DNA from: Microbacterium sp. | GTDB taxonomy: Bacteria; Actinomycetota; Actinomycetes; Actinomycetales; Microbacteriaceae | Length of the DNA: 64,000 nt | Direction: 5' to 3' | Assembly (NCBI RefSeq): GCF_031180975.1 | Contig: NZ_JAPSLI010000005.1 | Location: 62,001 to 126,000, forward strand | In this document: one piece after another, positions 8,728 through 19,082 of the stretch | How positions within the stretch are numbered: the first letter of the stretch is position 1 | Layout of the letters: every line of letters begins with the position of its first letter | The notes under the pieces: model-generated | The model's database searches: none | Told to the model about the DNA's origin: nothing | The model's input: only the letters and a program-made list of their open reading frames with translations | Translations under genes and position numbers: made by a program

Positions 8728-9154
8728 TGCCATTCCTTTCGCATTCGGGACAGAGGGCTCGATAGATGACCGCGGCTTCGAGGATGCGCATGCCGTGGTC
8801 GCCGGACGGATGCAGACACGGGGCGGCGCCCACGGCGCAGGCCACGTCCTCGACGCGACCGCACCGCACGCACTGCACGTGATGATGGTTGTCGTCGGCG
8901 TGCTGCATCTCATACAGCGCGCTGCCGACGTCCGGAAGATTGACCCGGCGCACCACGCCTGCTGCCGTGAGATCGCCGAGGATGCTGTGCACTGTGGCCA
9001 GGGCGATCCCCGGGACGCCGTCGCGCACCCGCCGGTACACCGCATCGGCCGATGCGTGCGGAGCCGCCTGCAGCGCATCGATGACGGCGATCCGCTGCGC
9101 GGTGACGCGCAGGCCCGCGGCGTGCAGGCGCTCGGAGACGGCGTGGGGGGTCAT
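8720..9154 (-). CDS. Fur-family peroxide regulator (PerR/FurA/CatR-type)
   Basis: 144 residues. A winged-helix DNA-binding half (residues 1-85, [16 protein letters not shown] and [16 protein letters not shown]) is followed by a metal-binding dimerisation half with [12 protein letters not shown] and a second pair CPEC near the end, which form the structural zinc site. The histidine-rich DDNHHHVQC is the usual regulatory metal motif. Because it overlaps catalase, it most likely senses peroxide and represses itself and katA; this is family knowledge plus context. ATG 9154 lies six bases after a TAGGCT -10 box with no Shine-Dalgarno, so the message is predicted to be leaderless. Confidence 0.88.
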   Translation of the reverse strand: MTPHAVSERLHAAGLRVTAQRIAVIDALQAAPHASADAVYRRVRDGVPGIALATVHSILGDLTAAGVVRRVNLPDVGSALYEMQHADDNHHHVQCVRCGRVEDVACAVGAAPCLHPSGDHGMRILEAAVIYRALCPECERNGNG

Positions 9155-9160
9155 GACGCC

Positions 9161-9205
9161 AGCCTAGCTAATCCTGAGTCATTCGTGAAAACGAATCGCT
9201 CAGGA
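9161..9205 (-). promoter_or_regulatory. Promoter with palindromic operator for the Fur-type regulator and katA
   Basis: On the minus strand, -35 TTCACG (9189-9184), a 17-base spacer and -10 TAGGCT (9166-9161) lead to ATG 9154 after six bases. An inverted repeat with 15-base arms (9172-9186 and 9191-9205, 13 of 15 paired, TCCTGAG...ATTCGT) and a 4-base loop is centred over the -35. That position suits a repressor such as the encoded Fur protein. Confidence 0.6.
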
Positions 9206-9211
9206 AAGGAG

Positions 9212-10519
9212 TCAGAGCCGGCCCGCCGCCTTCAGTTCGAGGTAGCGGTCCGCGATCCGCGGGGGCAGTTGCTCCGGGTCGGCCGCGATGGCCTCGCCGC
9301 CGGCGCGCCGCACGGCGTCTGCGACGATCTGCGCGTCGCGCATCGTGCGTTCGGCGGCCGCGGCGAGGTACACGTCCATGCGGGAACCCCGGCGCCGCGC
9401 CAGCTGCTCGATGCTGTCGTCGGTGCTCGAGCCCACCAGCACCGTGGTGGCACGCGAGGCGTCCGGGAAGGCGCCGAGGAAGCCGCGTGCGGACTCGGCG
9501 GCGTCCTGCGCAGTGAGCACCACGATGAGCGACGGACGGGTGGTCAGGGTGCGCACGGCCGCGAACGCGCCGGCCCAGTCGGTGTCGACGAGCCGGGCGT
9601 GCACGGGGGCCATCGCGTCGGTCAGTGCGGGCAGGAGTGCTGCCCCGTCGACGCCCGTCACCCGCGCCCTGGCGATGCGGTCGTACATCAGCAGGTGGAC
9701 GTGATCCCCCGCGCGCGCGGCGAGCGCCGCCAGCAGCAGGGCGGCCTCCAGAGACGCGTCCAGACGCGTGCTGTCGCCGACGCGCGCGGCCGCCGTGCGG
9801 CCGGTGTCGATCAGGATCACCACGTGGCGGTCGCGTTCAGGGCGCCAGGTGCGCAACATGGTCGTGCCCGCTCGCGCAGTGGCGCGCCAGTCGATCGAGC
9901 GCACATCGTCACCGCGCACGTACTCGCGCAGCGAGTCGAACTCCGTGCCCTGCCCCCTGACCTGGATGGATGTGTTGCCGTCCAGCTCGCGCAGGCGGGC
10001 GAGTCGTGACGGCAGGTGCTTGCGGGAGGTGAACGCCGGCAGCAGCCGAAGGGCACCGCGCACTGTGTGCGTGGCCTGGCGTCCGGCGAGACCCAGCGGA
10101 CCGCGCGAGCGGATCACCACGAACTCGCTGACGAGCTCGCCGCGGCGCCGGGGGAGCAGCGGGATGCGCACCCGGCGCCGCTCGCCGGGCGGGATGCTGA
10201 TCCGCGGCCGCTCGGCCGGCGCGCCGGCGGTCGGCTGCCAGGCGTCGCGGAGCCGGCCGTGCAGGGCCCGACGGCCGGTGTTCTGCACGGCGACGGACAC
10301 CGTCACCTGTTCGCCGAGCCTGGCGCGGGCCGGCACCTGCCTGGTGACGACGACCGCGCGCGGGCCGGCGGCCAGGGCGACGTCCACCGCGACGAGGGCG
10401 ATGCACAGCAGCAGCCAGGCGCCGAAGACCGCCCAGGCCGACATGCCGAGCGCGCTGAGCAGCACGACCGGCACGACGCCGAGCCCGACCAGCAGCGCGG
10501 GGAGCGCGGTGAGGAACAT
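9212..10519 (-). CDS. DUF58 domain protein
   Basis: 435 residues. Two N-terminal membrane helices (about 5-30 and 30-55) precede a beta-rich region and the DUF58 core with LREYVRGDDVRSIDWRATAR near residue 195, the family signature. A vWA-like fold follows (VVILIDTGRTAA). DUF58 proteins accompany MoxR-type AAA ATPases and are thought to be their partners or substrates in maturation or envelope stress. The start directly abuts the MoxR stop (TGA then ATG), so the genes are one transcript. Product call by motif; molecular role unknown. Confidence 0.88.
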   Translation of the reverse strand: MFLTALPALLVGLGVVPVVLLSALGMSAWAVFGAWLLLCIALVAVDVALAAGPRAVVVTRQVPARARLGEQVTVSVAVQNTGRRALHGRLRDAWQPTAGAPAERPRISIPPGERRRVRIPLLPRRRGELVSEFVVIRSRGPLGLAGRQATHTVRGALRLLPAFTSRKHLPSRLARLRELDGNTSIQVRGQGTEFDSLREYVRGDDVRSIDWRATARAGTTMLRTWRPERDRHVVILIDTGRTAAARVGDSTRLDASLEAALLLAALAARAGDHVHLLMYDRIARARVTGVDGAALLPALTDAMAPVHARLVDTDWAGAFAAVRTLTTRPSLIVVLTAQDAAESARGFLGAFPDASRATTVLVGSSTDDSIEQLARRRGSRMDVYLAAAAERTMRDAQIVADAVRRAGGEAIAADPEQLPPRIADRYLELKAAGRL

Positions 10520-11496
<977 letters not shown>

Positions 11497-11500
<4 letters not shown>

Positions 11501-12732
11501 GGGACGTTCCTTTCGATGTGGACGGCGTTCTCAACGGCCGCTTCGAGTTCGGCGAGCTTGCGTGCCAGATCGACGAGATCGCGATCGGTGGCGGGCGGGG
11601 GGCCGCCGAGAAGCTCGTACAGCGATCCACGCGGCACGCGCAGGCGATCGGATGCCGCATCGGCGACCTCCCTGACGCCGGCGCGGACGCTCAGCCCGAG
11701 CCGGCGCGACAGGCGCGACACCGTGCCCTCGCGGATGGCCGCACCGGCGTGCGCAGCATCCGCCGCCTTCGCGGTCAGGCGTGCACGCCCCTGCATGGTC
11801 TCCGAGGCGCGCACGGTGACCGGGAGGGATTCGGCCACGAGCGGGCCGAACCGGCGCCCGCGCCAGCACGCGGCGGCGATGCCGGCGAGCATCAGGAGCA
11901 GGATGGCCGGGGTCACCCATTCGGGCGTGAGAGAGCCGAGCGTGTCCTCCTGCTGACCGGTGATGTCGCTGTCCTGGAACGAGGGGACGTACCAGATCAC
12001 GCGGTCGGTCTGTGCGAGCAGAGCCAGCCCGAGGGCGGCGTTGCCGTCTTCGGCGAGCGCGGCGTTCGAGAAGAGACGGGAGCCCTCGACCAGCGTGACC
12101 AGACGGCCGTCGCGCTCGGCGCGCAGCACCGCCGCGTCCCCCGAGCCGTCGCGGAAGCAGCCGTCGACGCCCGCGTCGGGACGGAACAGGCGATCCGCCT
12201 CGATGGTCCCCACCCTGGCGAACTCGCTGACGGTGCACCCCGCCTCGACTCGCCCGCCCCCGGGGTCGGCGGGGTCGCCGAGGTCGAGCAGACGCAGCAT
12301 CCGCGAGCTGCTGGTGAGCAGGACGACGCGGTCGGCGCTGCCCACCAGCCCCTCTGCGGCCGCGTCGGTGAGGGTGAACGGATCGGTCAGCACGAGGGTC
12401 GTGTCGTCGTCGACCCCGGCGGCGGCTTCGGCACGGCTGCCGGTGACGCTGACCTCCACGCCCTGCTGGCGCGTCAGCTCGGCGAGGGCCTTGCCGCCGG
12501 CGGGCGCGACGCTGTCGGGGTGCAGCGCGCCGGTCAGGTCGGGCTGCGTGGCGACGAACCGCAGCGACAGCAGCGAGACCCCGAGCAGCAGTGCGGCCAC
12601 GAACACCCACCCGAGGACCTTGCCCAGTCGCCGCGGCCGGGGAGCGGCGGTGGAGGACGGCCCGCGATCGGCCGCGTCGTCGGTCTCGGGGCGCTCGCGC
12701 TGCGGGGTCGCGGGTACCAGCAAGGATGTCAT
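11497..12732 (-). CDS. DUF4350 domain membrane protein
   Basis: 411 residues. A cytoplasmic N-terminal tail with prolines and arginines is followed by a membrane helix at about 38-60 (VLGWVFVAALLLGVSLLSLRFV), an extracytoplasmic region and a second helix near 265-285 (WVTPAILLLMLAGIAAACW). The soluble stretch (residues 65-250) resembles the DUF4350 fold, related to glutamine-amidotransferase-like domains without visible catalytic residues. It sits between DUF4129 and MoxR with ATGA and GTGA overlaps, the standard actinobacterial order. Function unknown. Confidence 0.8.
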
Positions 12733-13397
12733 GCCGGCACCCCCTGCAGGTCGGGCGCAGCGGATGCCAGCAGGGGAGCAGCACCGCGGAGGGCATCGTC
12801 GGTCGCAGCGAGAGCGCGGTACCCGGTCTCGGTGGCGGGCACGCGCAGGTAGCGGACGGAGTCGAACATCACCGCGGCGTCGTGCAGGCGGTCGGCGAAA
12901 CCCGGGAACGGCACGGCCGCCTCGCGGGCGATGCCCTGGGCGGTGGCGCCCGGCGCCGGGTCGATGAGGTCGCGCTCGAGCAGGTCGCGGGCGAGGCCGC
13001 GGAAGCGCAGCACCACGGCTTCGTCCCAGTCCCCCTCACGCGCGCGCTTCTCGGCGTCGGCGCGCAGCTGCGCGGCCGTGCGCTCGTCGCGCACACCGAG
13101 CAGGTCGCGATGCCTCCGTACGGCGCGCGACGCGCGCGGCCGCCCCCACACCAGCAACGCCACGATGAGCGTCGCGACGACCACGATGACGATCAGCGTG
13201 GTGGCGAAAGGTGCGATGGTGCCGGTGCCCTCGCGGTCGAACAGCTCGAGGAACCAGCGGAACACGTCGGCCATCAGGTTGTCGAACCAGGTCGGCTTCG
13301 CCGCCTGATAGGCGGGTTTCGCGAGCTCCTGCTCCGCCCATTCGCGCGCCTCATCCCCGTCGGGGATGAACACGTCGGCCGGGAGGAGCAGGCTCAC
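12729..13397 (-). CDS. DUF4129 domain protein
   Basis: 222 residues from GTG 13397. One membrane helix lies near residues 65-90 (APFATTLIVIVVVATLIVALLVW) between an N-terminal extracytoplasmic part containing WFDNLMADVFRWFLELF and a C-terminal cytoplasmic DUF4129 domain (AREGDWDEAVVLRFRGLARDLLERDLI, the helical repeat-like core). The GTG overlaps the preceding gene stop (GTGA). The frame runs much further upstream, but only through the neighbouring gene in another frame, so the long ORF is not real. Unknown function, associated with MoxR operons. Confidence 0.82.
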   Translation of the reverse strand: MSLLLPADVFIPDGDEAREWAEQELAKPAYQAAKPTWFDNLMADVFRWFLELFDREGTGTIAPFATTLIVIVVVATLIVALLVWGRPRASRAVRRHRDLLGVRDERTAAQLRADAEKRAREGDWDEAVVLRFRGLARDLLERDLIDPAPGATAQGIAREAAVPFPGFADRLHDAAVMFDSVRYLRVPATETGYRALAATDDALRGAAPLLASAAPDLQGVPA

Positions 13398-14752
13398 TGC
13401 GACCCGCCGGGTGGGGCCCAGGGGCTCTGCGAGGACGGTGGCATCACCTCGGGCCGGGGCGGCGGTCCAACGGGCGCCGGCGGGACCGGGGGAGTGGCGT
13501 AGCCGGGCGCCGGAGGGGTGTGGCCGGGCTGCGCGGGCGGGTACGGCTGCGCAGGCGGGTACCCCTGCGCGGCGGGCGGGTACGCGGGCGGGTACGGCTG
13601 CGCGGCGGGCTGGTAGCCGGGCGCGGGCGGGTGCGGCTGCGGCGGGCCCGCCGGGCGGATCGGCGCCTGGACGGGCGGAGGCGCGCTGGAGACGGCGCGT
13701 GCGGGGTCGACAGCGAACGGATCGCCGAGCTGCTCGTCCGGGACGCCGAGCGGGCTGCGTTCCACGTGCGCGATGAGGGTCTGGTCGAGCCCCTCGTACC
13801 GCATCCGGCTGTCCAGATAGATGAGGGTGGCGGCGGTGCCCTGCACCACCAGCGTGATGGCCTGCACGGCCAGCACGAGCACCTGTGGGAGCACGGTGGC
13901 GGCGATGAACCCGACGACCGCGGTCGGCTCCTGATCGGCGGTCGGGGCGATGATGCCGCCGAGGATGCCGGAGAGGATGGTGCCGGGCAGGCTGACCACC
14001 TGAGTGGCGAGCCCCATGATCATCCCGACCAGGAACATCACGCCGAGCGCAGGCCAGAACCGTCCGCGGGTGAGCCGCCAGGAGCGCACGATGGCGCCGC
14101 GGAGCGTGGCGCGTTCCAGCACCAGCGACGACGGCACGAGAAGCAGCTTGGTGCCCAGCCAGACCGTCAGCGGGATGCTGCCGAGTACGAGAAGCAGGGC
14201 GAGGATCACGGCGATGCCGATCGACGCCTCGTCGAAGCCGGATCCCGCCATGATGCCGAACACGACGCCGAACACCAGCGCCAGGGCACCGAGGACCACG
14301 AGCGCCTGCAGCAGCGCCCACGCCCACAGTCGCCAGAAGGCCGGACGCACCCGCCCCCACAGCAGTCGCAGGGGCGCCTTGCGGCCGACCGCGGCGAACG
14401 CCACGTCGGCGGCGACGAGACCCTGCACCACGGCGGTGAAGGCGACGCTCGCCAGGGCGAGCGCCACCCCGACGATCACGTTGATCGCGATGGTGCCGGC
14501 CAGCACCGGACCGTAGTCGGGCGACCCGATCGGCACCGTCTGCAACCGGCCCAGGGTGAGCGCGAGGGCGAGGATCATCAGCCCGACGGTGGCGAACATC
14601 ACCCCGAGCTGTACGGCGACGGCGAACCCGAAGAGCACCTTGGGGTTGTGGCGCAGCGCGCTGAACGCGCGGCCGAGCAGCATCCCGAATGTCATCGGAT
14701 GCAGCGGGATCGCACCCCTCCTCGGGGCCGGTGTCCAGCTCTGACCGCTCAC
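13394..14752 (-). CDS. Multi-spanning membrane protein, GDPD membrane-domain-like
   Basis: 452 residues. After a short SWTPAPRRGAIPLHP leader come six to eight membrane helices between residues 25 and 325, then a cytoplasmic tail rich in proline, alanine, glycine and tyrosine with repeated PYPPA and QGYPPA units (about 365-450). It resembles the membrane domain annotated as glycerophosphoryl diester phosphodiesterase membrane domain; no phosphodiesterase catalytic domain is present. GTG 14752 has GGAGGGAG five bases upstream, a good ribosome binding site; in-frame GTG 14758 is too close to it. It is the first gene of the DUF4129-DUF4350-MoxR-DUF58 operon and is divergent from mtrA. Confidence 0.75.
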   Translation of the reverse strand: MSGQSWTPAPRRGAIPLHPMTFGMLLGRAFSALRHNPKVLFGFAVAVQLGVMFATVGLMILALALTLGRLQTVPIGSPDYGPVLAGTIAINVIVGVALALASVAFTAVVQGLVAADVAFAAVGRKAPLRLLWGRVRPAFWRLWAWALLQALVVLGALALVFGVVFGIMAGSGFDEASIGIAVILALLLVLGSIPLTVWLGTKLLLVPSSLVLERATLRGAIVRSWRLTRGRFWPALGVMFLVGMIMGLATQVVSLPGTILSGILGGIIAPTADQEPTAVVGFIAATVLPQVLVLAVQAITLVVQGTAATLIYLDSRMRYEGLDQTLIAHVERSPLGVPDEQLGDPFAVDPARAVSSAPPPVQAPIRPAGPPQPHPPAPGYQPAAQPYPPAYPPAAQGYPPAQPYPPAQPGHTPPAPGYATPPVPPAPVGPPPRPEVMPPSSQSPWAPPGGSQ

Positions 14753-14918
14753 GCGCACTCCCTCCGCTGTGCCCTCCCCATCGTGGCACATCGACGTCAC
14801 GGCGCCGACCGGTCCTGCTTCCCTGGCTGCGGGCGATTTCTCAAGTAGGCTGAAACGAGTTGCGATCGGGCTGGGTCTCGCCGGTCGCTGCGGAACGAAA
14901 GATGGGGCTGGGCTGAAG

Positions 14919-15599
14919 ATGACCTCACGGATCCTCGTGGTCGACGACGACACGGCTCTGGCCGAGATGATCGGCATCGTGTTGCGCACCGAGGGGTTCG
15001 AGGCGCTGTTCTGCGCCGACGGCGCCCAGGCGGTGGAGGAGTGGCGTTCCTCCCGTCCCGATCTGGTGCTGCTCGACCTCATGCTCCCCGGCATGGACGG
15101 GATCGAGATCTGCACCCGCATCCGTGCCGAGTCGGGCGTGCCGATCATCATGCTCACGGCCCGCAGCGACACGGCCGACGTGGTGCGCGGCCTGGAAGTG
15201 GGCGCCGACGACTACATCGTCAAGCCGTTCAACCCCAAGGAGCTGGTCGCCCGGATCCGCACGCGCCTGCGTCCGGCGCCGCAGACCGGCACGGAGGTGC
15301 TCAGGGTCGGGGACCTCACCATCGACGTCGACGCGCACGAGGTGCGTCGCGGCACCACGCCGATCGCGCTGACCCCGCTGGAGTTCCAGCTGCTGGTGGC
15401 ACTGGCGTCCAAGCCGCAGCAGGTGTTCTCCCGCGAGATGCTGCTCGAACAGGTGTGGGGCTACCACTACAAGGCGGACACCCGTCTGGTGAACGTGCAC
15501 GTGCAGCGACTGCGGGCGAAGGTCGAGCTCGACCCCGACAACCCGCGCATCGTGATGACCGTCCGCGGCGTCGGCTACCGTGCCGGGAGCGCCGGCTAG
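14919..15599 (+). CDS. mtrA: Response regulator MtrA
   Basis: 226 residues. The receiver domain (1-118) has acidic pocket DDD near residue 9, phospho-acceptor Asp in VLLDLMLPGMDG, Thr/Ser in MLTARSDTADV and Lys in VKPFNPKELVARIR. The OmpR/PhoB winged helix (130-226) contains LTPLEFQLLVALASKPQQVFSR and VWGYHYKADTRLVNVHVQRL, a close match to actinobacterial MtrA. MtrA controls cell division and cell-wall genes and is usually essential. It starts the mtrA-mtrB-lpqB operon. A TAGGCT at 14846-14851 could be its -10 box, giving a ~60-base leader, but the matching -35 is poor. Confidence 0.95.
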   Translation: MTSRILVVDDDTALAEMIGIVLRTEGFEALFCADGAQAVEEWRSSRPDLVLLDLMLPGMDGIEICTRIRAESGVPIIMLTARSDTADVVRGLEVGADDYIVKPFNPKELVARIRTRLRPAPQTGTEVLRVGDLTIDVDAHEVRRGTTPIALTPLEFQLLVALASKPQQVFSREMLLEQVWGYHYKADTRLVNVHVQRLRAKVELDPDNPRIVMTVRGVGYRAGSAG

Positions 15600-15608
15600 G
15601 AGCCCGCG

Positions 15609-17309
15609 ATGATCGCCACGAACGCCGCCGCGGTGCCGAGGGCGCTGTGGCGGGAGCCACGGCGGTGGCCCGACACCCTCGCCGCCGTCTGGACGCGGTC
15701 CATGCGGTTCCGCACCATCGCGATCACGCTGCTGCTGACCTCGCTCGCCATTCTCATCACGTGCGTGACCATGGCGCTGGTGATCCGCAGCGACCTGTTC
15801 GAGTCCCGCAAGGACGAGGCGCTGGGCAACGCCAAGGGGACGGTCTCGCAGGCGCAGCGGGTGCTGGACTCCGCCGATGTCGGCGACGACCGCACCGCCA
15901 TGCTCACGCTGTGGCGCTCGGTGCAGGAGGAGCTCGGCCGGGGTGCATCCTCCCGGATGATCGCCGGATTCCCCGCCGAGCTGTACGACGCCGGGTTCGC
16001 CCCTCCGGGCTTCGCCAACCAGCTCACCGCCGAGCAGCTCAGCAGCGGGTTGCGGGCGCGCGTGCAGAGCATGAGCGACCGGCAGGCCTGGCAGTCCATC
16101 TCCCTGCCGCAGCCCGACGGCCGGGACGCGCCGGGCATCGTGGTCGGACAGCAGCTGCTGGTGCCCGACGTGGGGGTGTACGAGGTGTACATCGCCTACG
16201 ACCTGTCCGATGCGGAGGAGACGCTGCTGTTCGTCCAGCGCACCCTGTGGCTTGCGGGCATCGCGCTGGTCGCGATCGTCGCCGTGATCTCCTGGCTGGT
16301 GCTGCGCTCGGTGTCGTCGCCGATCATCGAGGCGGCGGAGACCAGCGCTCGCCTCGCCGCGGGAGACCTGGAGGTGCGGCTGCCGGTACGAGGTGAGGAC
16401 GAGCTGGCCACGCTGGGGCGCTCGTTCAACGCCATGGCCGACAGCATCGAGGCGCAGATCAAGGAGCTGGCGGAGCTGTCCCTGGTGCAGCAGCGGTTCG
16501 TGTCCGACGTGTCTCACGAGTTGCGCACCCCGCTGACCACCATCCGGCTCGCCGCAGAGATGATCAACGATCAGCGGGACGGGTTCGACCCGACCACCGC
16601 CCGCACCGCCGAGCTGCTGCACACCCAGGTGCAGCGCTTCGAGACCCTGCTCGCCGACCTGCTGGAGATCAGCCGGTACGACGCCGGCTCCGTGCAGCTC
16701 GAGGTGGAGGCGACCAGCCTCGCCCAGTTGGCCGAGGAGGTGGTCGAGCAGCTGCGGCCGCTGGCCGCCACGCACGACACCGAGCTGCGCTTCGTCGCCC
16801 CCGGCGGGTACTCACCAGTGGACATGGACCCGCGGCGGGTGCGCCGGGTGCTGCGCAACCTGATCGGCAACGCGATCGAGCACGGCGAAGGGCATCCGAT
16901 CGTCATCACGGTGGACAGCAACCAGCACGCCGTGGCCGTGGGCGTGCGCGACTTCGGGATGGGCATGCGCCCGGAAGAGGCGGAGCGGGTGTTCGACCGG
17001 TTCTGGCGCGCCGACCCCTCGCGACGCCGGACCATCGGCGGAACCGGGCTGGGCTTGTCGATCGCGCTCGGCGACGCCCGGCTGCACGGCGGAACGCTCG
17101 AGGTGTGGTCGGAGCTGGGGGCCGGGTCGCACTTCGTGCTCACCATTCCGCGCACTCCCGACGGTGTCGACGGCGCCGGGCCGGTGCCACTCGAACCGCA
17201 GGACACCCTGGGCGGCATCGGCGGGATCGCGGGCGTCACCGAGCCGATCCGCGTGCCGCCGGATGTGGACGCCGCGCGGACGGCATCCGGAGAGGAGGAC
17301 GACGCATGA
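15609..17309 (+). CDS. mtrB: Sensor histidine kinase MtrB
   Basis: 566 residues. Membrane helix 1 is at about 37-58 (TIAITLLLTSLAILITCVTM), followed by an extracytoplasmic sensor region to about 205 and helix 2 near 210-232. HAMP follows, then the dimerisation/phospho-acceptor helix FVSDVSHELRTPLTTIRLA with the conserved His near residue 300. The ATPase domain has N box LIGNAIEHGEG, G1 DFGMGM, F box FDRFWRAD and G2 GGTGLGLSIA. It is the cognate kinase of MtrA, nine bases downstream of it. TAGGAG about six bases before ATG 15609 is the ribosome binding site. The acidic C-terminal tail after the kinase domain is typical of actinobacterial MtrB. Confidence 0.95.
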   Translation: MIATNAAAVPRALWREPRRWPDTLAAVWTRSMRFRTIAITLLLTSLAILITCVTMALVIRSDLFESRKDEALGNAKGTVSQAQRVLDSADVGDDRTAMLTLWRSVQEELGRGASSRMIAGFPAELYDAGFAPPGFANQLTAEQLSSGLRARVQSMSDRQAWQSISLPQPDGRDAPGIVVGQQLLVPDVGVYEVYIAYDLSDAEETLLFVQRTLWLAGIALVAIVAVISWLVLRSVSSPIIEAAETSARLAAGDLEVRLPVRGEDELATLGRSFNAMADSIEAQIKELAELSLVQQRFVSDVSHELRTPLTTIRLAAEMINDQRDGFDPTTARTAELLHTQVQRFETLLADLLEISRYDAGSVQLEVEATSLAQLAEEVVEQLRPLAATHDTELRFVAPGGYSPVDMDPRRVRRVLRNLIGNAIEHGEGHPIVITVDSNQHAVAVGVRDFGMGMRPEEAERVFDRFWRADPSRRRTIGGTGLGLSIALGDARLHGGTLEVWSELGAGSHFVLTIPRTPDGVDGAGPVPLEPQDTLGGIGGIAGVTEPIRVPPDVDAARTASGEEDDA

Positions 17310-19042
17310 GACTCTCTCGCGCACTCAGGGCCGTGCTCGTGGCCGCGACCGCGCTGTCGCTGGTCGCCTGCGCCGGGCTGCCCACCTCCGGACCCGTGAA
17401 CGTCGGCCTCGCCCTTGGCGACGATGGCGACGTGCCCGACTTCGCCCAGCTCGCCTCAGGGCCGATGCCGGGGGCGAACCCGCGCGAGATCGTGTCCGGC
17501 TTCCTGTTGGCGGCCATCACCCCCGCCGACGACTGGGCCACCGCCCGCGAGTTCCTCACCGAGGATCTGCGGGACGACTGGAAGCCGCAGGCCGGTGTGA
17601 CGATCGACAGCACCGTCTCGTCGCGGGTGATCGATGCCGACGTCGACGAGGAGAGCGAGGAGGCGGAGGACGCGACCGCCGCCGCGGTGCGCGTGCAGCT
17701 GGATCAGGTCGCCGAGCTGGACGGCACCGGCGCCTACAGCGAGGCGACCGGCACTGCCAGGACGGCGTTCCGCCTGGTGCGTGAGAAGGGCGGCGAGTGG
17801 CGGATCTCCGAAGCCCAGGACGGCATCGTGCTCGATGCCGACAGCTTCAGTCGGGCGTACAAGAAGCACGCCCTGCAGTACTTCGATCAGAGCTGGACCC
17901 ACCTCGTGCCGGACGTGCGGTGGTTCCCGGCGGCGTGGCCGACGGCCGCCGACGCCAGACGCGGCTCCATGGCGACGGTCATCACTCGGGCTCTGGTGGC
18001 CGGTGAGCCGAGCCCGTGGCTCGCTCCGGCCGTCCGCAGCGCGTTCGTCGGCGACGTCGCGCTGGCGCGCGACGCGGTGCCGGTGGACTCCTCGCAGGTC
18101 GCGGAGGTGGCGCTCACCCGCGCGGCGCTGTCGGCCTCCGGGCAGGCGCTGGCACGGATGCGCACCCAGCTGGAGGCCAGCCTCGCCGGACTCGGTGTCT
18201 CCGAGGTCAGGTTCACCGTCGACGGCACGACCCTCGAGGCCAACCGGGTCGCGCTCGACCCGCCGGCCGACAGCGGGGTCCTGGTGCTCACCGACGACAC
18301 CTTCGGCAGCACCCGAGGGGTCGAGGTGTCGCCGCTGTCCGGCATCACCGCGCAGATCGCGAAGATCACCGAGCCGATCGCGGCAATCGACGTCGCCGCC
18401 GACGGCGGCATGGCGGCCGTGCAGTTGACCGACGGCAGAGTGCTCGCGGTCAGCGACGGTGACACGGTGGTGCTCGACGAGCGCGCCGGGCTGGTCGCGC
18501 CGTCCGTCGACCTGTTCGGGTTCACCTGGTCGGTGCCGCGCGACCGGCCGTCCGAGCTCAGCGCCTGGAACCGGGAGGTGGAGGCGAACCGGGTGGCGCA
18601 GGCATGGCCGGATGCCGGATCGATCAGCCACCTGCGGGTGTCGTCGGACGGCGCCAGAGTCGCCGCGGTGCTCTCCGAGGGCGGTCAGCGCCGACTGGTC
18701 GTCGCCGCCGTCATCCGCGGTGAGGACGGGGTGCCCAGCCAGCTGGGCGAGGTGCGGGACGTCGCCAGGATCGCCGGCACGGTGCAGGGCCTGGCCTGGC
18801 AGGGAGTGGATGCGCTCCTCGTGCTGTCCGCCGCCACCGATCCGCTCCTGACCACGCACATCGTGGGCGGCCCGGCTACGGCGATCACGGCTCCGGACGG
18901 AGCGCTCGCCATCAACGGCGCCCGCTCGGCCGACGGGGTGCGGGTCCTCGGATCGGACGGTGTGCTGTACGCCCAGCGCGGATCGTCCTGGCAGGAGTGG
19001 CTCACCGGCGTGCGCGTCCTCGCCACCCGCGCCGGCTACTGA
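17306..19042 (+). CDS. lpqB: Lipoprotein LpqB
   Basis: 578 residues. A signal peptide MRLSRALRAVLVAATALSLV is followed by lipobox VAC at Cys 23, so it is a lipid-anchored exported protein. An N-terminal GerMN domain lies at roughly 190-310 and a C-terminal beta-propeller-like LpqB domain fills about 320-575. LpqB interacts with the extracellular part of MtrB and modulates MtrA phosphorylation in mycobacteria (family knowledge). The start overlaps the mtrB stop (ATGA), so it is the third gene of the operon. Confidence 0.93.
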   Translation: MRLSRALRAVLVAATALSLVACAGLPTSGPVNVGLALGDDGDVPDFAQLASGPMPGANPREIVSGFLLAAITPADDWATAREFLTEDLRDDWKPQAGVTIDSTVSSRVIDADVDEESEEAEDATAAAVRVQLDQVAELDGTGAYSEATGTARTAFRLVREKGGEWRISEAQDGIVLDADSFSRAYKKHALQYFDQSWTHLVPDVRWFPAAWPTAADARRGSMATVITRALVAGEPSPWLAPAVRSAFVGDVALARDAVPVDSSQVAEVALTRAALSASGQALARMRTQLEASLAGLGVSEVRFTVDGTTLEANRVALDPPADSGVLVLTDDTFGSTRGVEVSPLSGITAQIAKITEPIAAIDVAADGGMAAVQLTDGRVLAVSDGDTVVLDERAGLVAPSVDLFGFTWSVPRDRPSELSAWNREVEANRVAQAWPDAGSISHLRVSSDGARVAAVLSEGGQRRLVVAAVIRGEDGVPSQLGEVRDVARIAGTVQGLAWQGVDALLVLSAATDPLLTTHIVGGPATAITAPDGALAINGARSADGVRVLGSDGVLYAQRGSSWQEWLTGVRVLATRAGY

Positions 19043-19082
19043 CCCGCGCCCCGGCTCGCGGCCCCGCTCGCGGCCCCGCGGA

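Noticed and set aside
8720..9078. Catalase N-terminal extension through the Fur gene
   Set aside because: The extended frame reads the regulator gene out of frame; ATG 8727 has a Shine-Dalgarno and the normal catalase N-terminus.
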